From Planctomycetota bacterium (lineage in GTDB: Bacteria > Planctomycetota > MHYJ01 > JACPRB01): DNA of 22,681 bases. Below are positions 15,548 through 21,820 of this stretch, in pieces (within the stretch, counting starts at the first letter, position 1; each line of letters begins with the position of its first letter). Where the stretch lies: assembly GCA_016200125.1 (NCBI GenBank), contig JACQFK010000367.1, positions 1-22,681 of the forward strand. Direction: 5' to 3'. The notes below the pieces were generated by a model. That model had not been told where the DNA came from and made no database searches. It saw only the letters and a program-made list of their open reading frames with translations. Made by a program: the position numbers and the translations under genes.

Positions 15548-16558
15548 ATGAAGGTCCTGATCACCGGCGGCGGCGGGTTCATCGGATCGCACCTCGCCGA
15601 GGGCCACCTCAAGCGCGGCGACCAGGTCTGGTCCGTCGACACCGGCATGAACCTCAAGGTCCGCCATCTCCTGTCCAATCCGAAGTTCCATTACGTGAAG
15701 GCCTCGGTCCTCGACGAGGGCGCCATGGAGGCCTTCGTCATCCGCGCGGATCTGATCTACCATCACGCCGCGGTCGTCGGCGTGGAGCACTACGTCGACG
15801 ACCCCTTCAACGTCCTCAACGTCAACATCCTGGGCACGCTCAACCTGCTCCGCCTGGCCCACCGCCACGGGAAGCGGCTCGTCTTCGCCTCGACCAGCGA
15901 AGTCTACGGCCGCAATCCGAAAGTTCCCTGGAAGGAGGAGGACGACCGCGTGCTGGGCGCGACGACGACCGACCGCTGGTGCTACTCGACCTCGAAGGCC
16001 GCGGGGGAGCACTATGCCTGGGCCTTCCAGCGCATGGGCCTGGAGGTCTCGGTCGTCCGCTACTTCAACATCATCGGACCGCGGCTCGACAAGATCGACG
16101 TCGGCCGCGTGATCACCATCTTCATGGGCCAGATCCTCCGCAACGAGCCCCTCACGATCATCGGGGACGGCAAGCAGACCCGCTGCTTCACCTACATCGA
16201 CGACGCCGTGCGGGGCACGATGGCGGCCGGCCTCAAGAAGCAGGCGATCGGCGGCGTGTTCAACATCGGCGACGACCGCGAGACGACGATTCTCGAGCTC
16301 GCGGAGACCATGAACCGGATCTGCGGACGCGATCCCAGGAAGAATCTCAAGTTCGTGAAGCAGGAGCAGATCTACGGGTCGCGCTACGAGGACATCCCGC
16401 GGCGCGTGCCCGACATCACCCGGATGAAGAAGGTCCTCGGCGTCGCGCCCCGGACCTCGCTCCAGGCGGGCCTCAAGGCGACGATCGACTGGTTCCGCAA
16501 GGAGAGCGAGTCCAAGCCCTCGCTCACCTCCGCGGCGCTGGAGAAGAAGAAGCGTTGA
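15548..16558 (+). CDS. ArnA decarboxylase half-like NAD-dependent UDP-glucuronate decarboxylase, stand-alone
   Basis: A 336-aa extended short-chain dehydrogenase/reductase. The Rossmann motif GGGGFIGSHL is at 7-16. Residues that set decarboxylases apart from epimerases are present: S117/E118 in TSEVYG, Y146 and K150 (YSTSK), and R286 in YEDIPRRVPDI. These correspond to S433, E434, Y463, K467 and R619 of E. coli ArnA. The expected reaction is oxidation and decarboxylation of UDP-glucuronate to the UDP-4-keto-pentose that ArnB uses. A UDP-xylose synthase has the same residues, so activity alone would not distinguish them; position between the formyltransferase and arnD favours the ArnA role. 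It starts one base after the preceding stop, with GGAG upstream. The C-terminus ends in a Lys-rich tail. Confidence 0.87.
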   Translation: MKVLITGGGGFIGSHLAEGHLKRGDQVWSVDTGMNLKVRHLLSNPKFHYVKASVLDEGAMEAFVIRADLIYHHAAVVGVEHYVDDPFNVLNVNILGTLNLLRLAHRHGKRLVFASTSEVYGRNPKVPWKEEDDRVLGATTTDRWCYSTSKAAGEHYAWAFQRMGLEVSVVRYFNIIGPRLDKIDVGRVITIFMGQILRNEPLTIIGDGKQTRCFTYIDDAVRGTMAAGLKKQAIGGVFNIGDDRETTILELAETMNRICGRDPRKNLKFVKQEQIYGSRYEDIPRRVPDITRMKKVLGVAPRTSLQAGLKATIDWFRKESESKPSLTSAALEKKKR

Positions 16559-17424
16559 ATCCGCTGTGCCTGCGCGTCGACGTCTGCACCTACCGGGGGC
16601 TGCGCGACGGCGTGCCCGGCGTCCTCGACGTCCTCCGCCGCGCGAAGTCCCGGGCGACGTTCTATGTCACCTTCGGGCCCGACGCTTCGGGGCTCGCGCT
16701 TCTCAAGCTCCTCAATCCGAAGTTCGCGCTCAAGATGATCCGCACGAAGGCGGCGTCCACCTACGGCTGGGCCACCGCCTTCTACGGCACGCTGCTGCCC
16801 TCGCCCCTCGTGGGGGCGGGGCTGCCCGACACGCTCAGGCGGATCCGGGACGAGGGCCACGAGATCGGCGTCCACGGCTGGGACCACCGTCGCTGGCAGG
16901 ACAAGCTGCCCAGGTACGCGCCGGAGAAGCTTCGCGAGGAGTTCGGGAAGATGATGGAGGCCTACCGGACGATCCTGGCCGCATCGCCCGCGTCCTTCGC
17001 CGCCCCCGCCTGGCTCCTCACGCGCGACCTCTTCGACCTGGAGCAGCAGGCGGGCCTGGCCTTCGGCAGCGACACGCGCGGAACCGCGCCCTTCCTGCCG
17101 GTCTTCGAGGGACGGGAAGGCACGGTGCCGCAGCTCCCGGTGACGCTGCCCACGCTCGACGAGGCGCTGGGCCGCGTCAGGCCGGAGGAGTTCGTCGACG
17201 AATCGGTCCGCGACGCCGCGGCGCAGCCCGAGTACTCCTGCTTCACCGCCCATGCGGAATCGGAAGGGATGGCCTATCGGGGAGTGCTCGAATCGTTTCT
17301 GGCGAAGGTCGGACGTCCCGCGGTCCCGCTGGGAGAGGCCAAGCGGGGGGGACTGCCTCGGAAAGAGATCCGGCTCGGAAGGGTCCCCGGCCGGCCCTAC
17401 GACGTCTGCCTCCAGGCTCCCTGA
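16555..17424 (+). CDS. arnD: ArnD-like deformylase with TTG start
   Basis: A 289-aa NodB-type polysaccharide deacetylase close to ArnD, which removes the formyl group from undecaprenyl-phosphate-bound Ara4FN (E. coli ArnD, 296 aa). Shared blocks: RVDVCTYRGLRDGVP (7-21), KAASTYGW, HEIGVHGWDHRRWQ with the metal His pair, GSDTRG, LPVTLPTLDE and TAHAESEGMAY. The E. coli motif D9-V-D11 is D9-V-C11 here, so one putative metal-ligand Asp is Cys. I set the start at TTG 16555, which overlaps the previous stop as TTGA: it places D9 at the same position as in E. coli, and no ATG or GTG lies near. GGAGAAG lies about 10 bases upstream. Confidence 0.88.
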   Translation: MNPLCLRVDVCTYRGLRDGVPGVLDVLRRAKSRATFYVTFGPDASGLALLKLLNPKFALKMIRTKAASTYGWATAFYGTLLPSPLVGAGLPDTLRRIRDEGHEIGVHGWDHRRWQDKLPRYAPEKLREEFGKMMEAYRTILAASPASFAAPAWLLTRDLFDLEQQAGLAFGSDTRGTAPFLPVFEGREGTVPQLPVTLPTLDEALGRVRPEEFVDESVRDAAAQPEYSCFTAHAESEGMAYRGVLESFLAKVGRPAVPLGEAKRGGLPRKEIRLGRVPGRPYDVCLQAP

Positions 17425-17430
17425 CCGCCC

Positions 17431-18876
17431 TCACTTCCCGCCGGCATCCCTCAGCAGCTTGATCACGGCATCCATGGCCTTGACGTCCTCCGTGTGCGGG
17501 CGCACCCGGAGCGCTTCGCTCAGCGGAGTGTCGCCGTGCCCGTTGGGGGCGTTCACGTCGGCCTTGGCATCCAGGAGGAGCCGCACCATGTCGGGCAGCC
17601 CCCAGAAGGCGGCGTCGTGGAGTGCCCGGCCTCCATCGCGACCCCGGCCGTTGACATCGGCGCCGGCGGCGAGGAAGGCCCTGGCCATCGCGCCCCGCGA
17701 CAGCGTGACCGCCTTCTGAAGGGGAGTGTACTCCTGCGCATCGAGTTCGTCGAACCAGACGGGGCGCTCCTTCACGAGCGCCGCCACCCGGGCGCCGTCG
17801 TCGAGAGCGATCGCGCTGTGGAGATCGATCTCCAGTCCCGCGGCGATGAGAATCCGCGCCGTGTCGGCGCGCCGGCGGTTCTCGGCGGCCTGTTCCGGCT
17901 TGTAGACGGGCCGGATGTGGGCCGTGGCCAGCTGGAGCGCGCTCTGGCTCGTCCACGTTTTCAGGAGCGGATCCACCTTGCAGCCGAGGAACAGCTCCGT
18001 CATCTCGGGGGATCCCGCCTGGGCCGCGACATGGAGCGGAGTGAAGACCCGTTTCTCGCCGTTCCGGTCCACCAGGATGGCATTCAGGTCCGCTCCCGCG
18101 GCGATCAGGAGACGGGCCGTATCCGCGGGTCCGCCGGCGGCCAGGTGGAGGAGCGTGGCCCCCGACCGCACTCCCTTCATGTCCACCCGGGCCTTCGGAT
18201 CGGCGCCCTTGTCGAGCAGCAGTTTCACGACCGCGGGATGCTGCAGGGCATGGAACAGGGGCGGTTCGTGCCAGTATTCCCCGGGCTGGTTGGGACCCGC
18301 CCCCTGGGCCAGCATCAGGGCCACGATCCGGGCGTTCCCCCCTCGGCAGGCCTGATGAAGGCTCTGGCCCCCGAGGGCCAGGGCGGGTTCGTCCGCGAGG
18401 AGCGCGTTGATGCGGGCCTCATCCGACAGGTAGATCGCGGAATCGAAGTCGTACAAGGCGCCGGCTTCAATGAGCGCCTTCACGACGTCCTTGTGCCCGT
18501 GCAGGGCGGCCGCCTGCATCGGCGTGCCGCCGGTGCTCGAAGCCTCGAGGTCCGCCCCCTTCGCGATCAGGACCTTCGCGACGTCCGCCTTGCCTGCGCT
18601 GCAGGCGAAGTAGAGCGGGGTGAAGCGGTTGTAGCAGACGGAGCGGACGTCCGCCCCTTTGTCCACGAGGAGCTTCACCACGTCCAGGGAGCTGAAGCGG
18701 GCGGCATCGTGGAGCGGGGTCTCCTCCAATTCGGCCCGCGCCCGGACCCGCGCGGGATCCTTCTCCAGGAGCGCCGCGATCTGGTCCGCGCCGGCGCCGG
18801 CCCGGAGCTGCCGGAAGATCTCCGGGTCCTTGTCCTGCGCGGCCAGGGCGATCAGTGAAGCGATCAGGAGAGTCAT
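17431..18876 (-). CDS. Exported ankyrin-repeat protein
   Basis: A 481-aa protein with a very short signal sequence (residues 1 to about 13, MTLLIASLIALAA) and then ankyrin repeats over almost the whole length. At least ten units are recognisable, for example ETPLHDAARFSSLDVVKLLV, FTPLYFACSAGKADVAKVLI, FTPLHVAAQAGSPEMTELFL and RALHDAAFWGLPDMVRLLLD. Ankyrin repeats are protein-binding scaffolds, so a binding role outside the cytoplasm is inferred; no catalytic domain is seen. Its 3' end faces arnD across a 6-base gap, leaving no room for a separate terminator. Upstream, TATAGG (18890-18885) lies 8 bases before ATG 18876. Confidence 0.9.
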   Translation of the reverse strand: MTLLIASLIALAAQDKDPEIFRQLRAGAGADQIAALLEKDPARVRARAELEETPLHDAARFSSLDVVKLLVDKGADVRSVCYNRFTPLYFACSAGKADVAKVLIAKGADLEASSTGGTPMQAAALHGHKDVVKALIEAGALYDFDSAIYLSDEARINALLADEPALALGGQSLHQACRGGNARIVALMLAQGAGPNQPGEYWHEPPLFHALQHPAVVKLLLDKGADPKARVDMKGVRSGATLLHLAAGGPADTARLLIAAGADLNAILVDRNGEKRVFTPLHVAAQAGSPEMTELFLGCKVDPLLKTWTSQSALQLATAHIRPVYKPEQAAENRRRADTARILIAAGLEIDLHSAIALDDGARVAALVKERPVWFDELDAQEYTPLQKAVTLSRGAMARAFLAAGADVNGRGRDGGRALHDAAFWGLPDMVRLLLDAKADVNAPNGHGDTPLSEALRVRPHTEDVKAMDAVIKLLRDAGGK

Positions 18877-18884
18877 TCGGGTTC

Positions 18885-18912
18885 CCTATATGAGACGCTC
18901 CCCGTTCCTCAA
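18885..18912 (-). promoter_or_regulatory. Possible promoter of the ankyrin-repeat gene
   Basis: On the minus strand TTGAGG (18912-18907), a 16-base spacer and TATAGG (18890-18885) precede ATG 18876 by 8 bases. AGGGAA, partly overlapping the -10 box, could instead serve as a ribosome-binding site, which would need a start site further upstream. Motif match only. Confidence 0.28.
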
Positions 18913-18916
18913 TCCA

Positions 18917-19204
18917 TCAGCCGCAGAAGTAGAATGCGGAGCAGCCCGAGTCGACCTCGACCCCGTCCTCGACGACTACCCAGCTCTGCTTCCAGCTCCT
19001 GCCCCACTGGAGCAGCGCCGGATTCGTCGGCGGGCACCAGACCGGCGGAGCGGGGCGCAGCCTCCATTGTATTCTCAGGTTCCGGACCGCCCGGGCGTGT
19101 CCCCACTCCCGGATCCGATGCCGAGTCCAGGCGAGGCCCAGGAGCGCGGCCAAGGCCGCAACCGTGACCAGGAAGAAGAACGGAAACCGTCGAGGATCCC
19201 TCAT
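18917..19204 (-). CDS. Small membrane-anchored hypothetical protein, 95 aa
   Basis: ATG 19204 gives MRDPRR, then one hydrophobic helix (residues about 8-25, FPFFFLVTVAALAALLGLAW), an Arg-rich stretch and an outward-facing tail with several Trp and three Cys residues (WCPP, SGCSAFYFCG at the end). An upstream TTG (19213) is an alternative start. Neither start has a well-spaced ribosome-binding site. The opposite frames here are Arg/Pro-rich, and this one has the more natural composition for a protein. No family recognised. It is transcribed toward the ankyrin gene with a 40-base gap, so co-transcription is possible. Confidence 0.55.
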   Translation of the reverse strand: MRDPRRFPFFFLVTVAALAALLGLAWTRHRIREWGHARAVRNLRIQWRLRPAPPVWCPPTNPALLQWGRSWKQSWVVVEDGVEVDSGCSAFYFCG

Positions 19205-19267
19205 CCCCTGCAATCAACGGAACAGGCGGATGAAGGGTTCAGCCGCCGGGAAGCGTCCAATAGCCGG

Positions 19268-19933
19268 GTGAACACTTTCCTGCTCGGCCTGGGGCTGGCG
19301 TTCTTCGCCCAGGAGCCTCCGCCGCCCGAAGGCGCGGTCGCCCGCCTGGGCACCTCGCGGCTCCGCCACTACAGCGGAATCCACTCGGTCTTCTACACGC
19401 CTGACGGTTCGCGCATCCTCTCCATCGGCTCCGACTTCGCCGGCGGACGGTTCTTCGACAAGACCCTCCGGGTCTGGGACACGGCCACCCTCCAGCCGCT
19501 GTGCGAGTTCAAGGGCCACGGGGCCCCGATCTCGTCCCTCTCGTTTTCGCCCGACAGCCGCCGTCTCGCGTCGGCGGGCGCAGACGGCCTGGTCTTCGTC
19601 TGGGACCTCGCCCAGCCGGCCCCTGCATCCTGCGACCTCTGGAAGGCGCTCGCGGGACACGACGGCCTCGAGGCCCATCGCGCCTTCTCGGCGCTCGCGG
19701 CCGCCCCCGGCACGACGATCCCGCTTCTCCGGAAGGAGCTGTCGACGGATCCGGCCGGCGGCCTCGACCGCCCCACCGGGCTGATCAAGAACCTGGATGA
19801 CGACGCGCCCGCGGTCCGCGACCAGGCACTGCGCGAGCTGGAGCTCTACGACGGCGGGGTCGCCCTCGAAACCCTCCACGAGGCCCTGAAGAGCGCCTCG
19901 CCCGAGGCGCGGAAGCGGCTGGCCCGGCGCTAA
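19268..19933 (+). CDS. Compact exported WD40-repeat protein
   Basis: A 221-aa protein starting at GTG 19268. A short signal sequence ends AFFA near residue 14, followed by QEPPPPEGAVARLGTSRLRH, the typical opening of planctomycete WD40 proteins. There is room for only about two WD repeats (TPDGSRILSIGSD...LRVWD and FSPDSRRLASAGADGLVFVWD). A helical tail (residues about 120-221, LDDDAPAVRDQALRELELYDG) of the kind that ends the larger planctomycete WD40 proteins follows. Relatives usually have more repeats, enough for at least one propeller, so this looks like an internally shortened member that may need to dimerise. Longer frames reaching back to 18659 run antisense through other genes and are not credible. 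The stop overlaps the convergent M6 gene by 4 bases. Confidence 0.75.
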   Translation: MNTFLLGLGLAFFAQEPPPPEGAVARLGTSRLRHYSGIHSVFYTPDGSRILSIGSDFAGGRFFDKTLRVWDTATLQPLCEFKGHGAPISSLSFSPDSRRLASAGADGLVFVWDLAQPAPASCDLWKALAGHDGLEAHRAFSALAAAPGTTIPLLRKELSTDPAGGLDRPTGLIKNLDDDAPAVRDQALRELELYDGGVALETLHEALKSASPEARKRLARR

Positions 19934-20973
19934 TCGCCCAGGCGCTTGCCGATGTGGGAGCGGCGCCATTCCTCGAGGGGGGTCAGCGGCGCCTCCGGGG
20001 CCACGCGGAACCAAGCCTTGCCGTCCTCGACGCGGATGTCCGTGATCCAGACCTTTCGCGCACCGAGGGAACGGCCCCGGAAGGAGGGCTCGGAGAAGGG
20101 CGTCAGGCGGTCGCCGGCCTCGGAGGGGTAGCGGCCCACGAGCTCGATCGTCCGGCTCCCGCCGGTGTGCCACACGAAGAGGCGGTCGCGCATCTCGAGC
20201 AGCAGCGTCTCGTCCCCGTCTGGCGTCATCGGGATCCGGACCGCGCGCGCCGGGTCCGGACCGAGCACGATCGCCGAGGAGCGCGCGGGATCGACGACCG
20301 CGGGCGAGGCCCAGCCGAGCTTCGCGCGGCACTCCGCGCAGGGCGGCGGAGGATGACGGACCGAGTAGCCCGTGCCCAGGATGCAGGCGTCCGCGACCGA
20401 GGCCTTCTCGTCGTCGTACTTGTCCGCGAACCCGAGCAGGTGCATGAACTCGTGGGCGACGATCGCCACGGGCGCCTCCTCGTGGACGAGGAGGTAATCG
20501 ATCTCGCGCTCGCCGGCGCGGACGACGCCCCGATGGGGCCAGAGCGGCGTCCCGCGCGCGGCCATGCCGCCCGCCGCGACGAAAGCCACGCCGTCGCAGG
20601 CCGGAAGGCCGCCCAGCGCCTTCTCCAGGTGACGGCGCTCGAAGGCGGCGCGTTCGACCTCGAGCGTCACCCGGTCGGCCACCTTGCCACCGAGCTTGAA
20701 GCGGCCGCCTGACGCCTTCGCGTAGTAATCCGCCACGCCGCCGAAGACAAGCTTGGAGAGGTCCCGCGGACCCGACTTCTGGTCGGCGAACTCGAGAGGA
20801 ACCACCACGAGCGTGTAGGAGGCGCGGGGCTTGACGGCGGGTCCTTCGGGGGAGGCGTACTCGGCCTTCTGGATCTCCGTCAGCGGCTTGCGGTCGCGGA
20901 TGCGCTCCCTGTCCTGCGCCACCGGCGCATCCTCCTGTACGGCGAAGAGGACGAGCAGGAGCGCCGATCTCAC
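19930..20973 (-). CDS. M6-type (immune inhibitor A-like) zinc metalloprotease, exported
   Basis: A 347-aa protein starting at GTG 20973, which overlaps the lipoprotein stop as GTGA. A short signal sequence (RSALLLVLFA) precedes a charged linker. M6-family landmarks: YTLVVVPLEFADQK (53-66), VADYYAKASGGRFKLGG (80-96), the zinc site HEFMHLLGFAD (H174, E175, H178, D184), and CAECRAKLGWASP (212-224), matching the 'K..LGW..P' block after the active site. It should cleave proteins outside the cell or in the periplasm; the target is unknown. It is the last gene of an operon with a secretin and a TPR lipoprotein, which suggests it may be a cargo or processing protease of that system. A longer frame to 21357 lies inside the lipoprotein gene and is a shadow. 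Confidence 0.87.
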   Translation of the reverse strand: MRSALLLVLFAVQEDAPVAQDRERIRDRKPLTEIQKAEYASPEGPAVKPRASYTLVVVPLEFADQKSGPRDLSKLVFGGVADYYAKASGGRFKLGGKVADRVTLEVERAAFERRHLEKALGGLPACDGVAFVAAGGMAARGTPLWPHRGVVRAGEREIDYLLVHEEAPVAIVAHEFMHLLGFADKYDDEKASVADACILGTGYSVRHPPPPCAECRAKLGWASPAVVDPARSSAIVLGPDPARAVRIPMTPDGDETLLLEMRDRLFVWHTGGSRTIELVGRYPSEAGDRLTPFSEPSFRGRSLGARKVWITDIRVEDGKAWFRVAPEAPLTPLEEWRRSHIGKRLGD

Positions 20974-21806
20974 TTGGGTGCGTCCTTCTTCTTGAAGATC
21001 GAGACGGCGGCCTGGAGGGCCTGAGACTTCTCCTGGACGTACTTGGTGTGCCCGTAGGCGGCGAGCAGCTCTTCGATCGCCTTGACCGCCTCGGACTTGT
21101 CGGGCTGCTTGAGGAGCTCCAGGGCCTTCTGATGGAGCTCCGCCGCCTTGGCCTCCTCCTCCGCCGTCGGGGTCTTGGACGACTTGGGAAGCGGCGCCGG
21201 CAGGGCGCTCGTCTGCTGCTTCTTGAAGTCCTTCCACACGCGTACCTTCTCGCGCGCGGCCGCGTCCGTGCCGCCCAGGTCCACGTACTTCTCGTAGTGC
21301 TCCATGGCCAGCACGACCCGGTCCTCGAGCTTCTTCTCGTAGACCTCGGCCATCCACAGGTGGGGCTCCGCGTCGCGCGGGTTGAAGCGGGCGGCGTTCA
21401 TCAGGTCGTCCAGCGCGGGCTTGTACTGCGCGCGGGAGCAGAAGATCATCGCCCGGTTGAAGTAGGCGTCCGCGTAGGCCGGGTTCTTCCGGACCGCCAT
21501 CGAGAAGTCCTCGAAGGCCTTCTGCTCGTAGGCGCGGCTGTCGCCCTCCAGCTTCGGGTCGAGGCGGAAGTGGATGTTGGACTTGCCCCGCTCATACCAG
21601 CCCTCGGCGAGATCCGGGTTGGTCTTCACGGCCCGGGTGAAGTAGGCGATCGCCTCGACGTGACGATTCCCGCGGGCGGCCTCGCGGCCGTCCTCCAGGA
21701 GCTGCTGGGACTCGGAGATGCCCTGGGCGGAATCCGCCGACGCGCAGCCCCAGAGGGCCGCCGACGCGAGGAGGGCGGCGCCCAGGATGAGTGCCCGGTT
21801 GTTCAA
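20970..21806 (-). CDS. TPR-repeat lipoprotein with TTG start
   Basis: A 278-aa lipoprotein. The signal peptide MNNRALILGAALLASAALWG ends in a lipobox (ALWGC, C21). TPR units are recognisable as HVEAIAYFTRAVKTNPDLAEGWYERG, an AFEDFSMAVRKNPAYADAYFNRA unit, then YKPALDDLMNAARFNPRDAEPHLWMA and a fourth, looser one. A Lys-rich coiled C-terminus ends FKKKDAPK. I chose TTG 21806 rather than the longer ATG 21839: it gives a clean signal peptide and has GGAAGG 8 bases upstream. ATG 21839 would overlap the secretin stop and add an atypical polar leader. Sitting directly after a secretin, it may act as a pilotin-like or assembly lipoprotein. Confidence 0.88.
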   Translation of the reverse strand: MNNRALILGAALLASAALWGCASADSAQGISESQQLLEDGREAARGNRHVEAIAYFTRAVKTNPDLAEGWYERGKSNIHFRLDPKLEGDSRAYEQKAFEDFSMAVRKNPAYADAYFNRAMIFCSRAQYKPALDDLMNAARFNPRDAEPHLWMAEVYEKKLEDRVVLAMEHYEKYVDLGGTDAAAREKVRVWKDFKKQQTSALPAPLPKSSKTPTAEEEAKAAELHQKALELLKQPDKSEAVKAIEELLAAYGHTKYVQEKSQALQAAVSIFKKKDAPK

Positions 21807-21814
21807 GGTGCAAT

Positions 21815-21820
21815 CCTTCC
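21815..21820 (-). promoter_or_regulatory. Ribosome-binding site that fixes the TTG start of the TPR lipoprotein
   Basis: GGAAGG on the minus strand lies 8 bases before TTG 21806 and begins on the last base of the secretin stop codon. This spacing is ideal for initiation at the TTG and not at the more upstream ATG. Confidence 0.65.

Noticed and set aside
17494..18858. 454-codon open frame opposite the ankyrin gene
   Set aside because: The minus strand has regular ankyrin repeats and a signal peptide; this frame only mirrors the repeat pattern in a meaningless composition.
18659..19933. Long 424-codon version of the WD40 gene starting at 18659
   Set aside because: Its first 200 codons run antisense through the ankyrin gene start and the small membrane-protein gene and have shadow composition. 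A signal peptide followed by the family's usual opening begins at GTG 19268.
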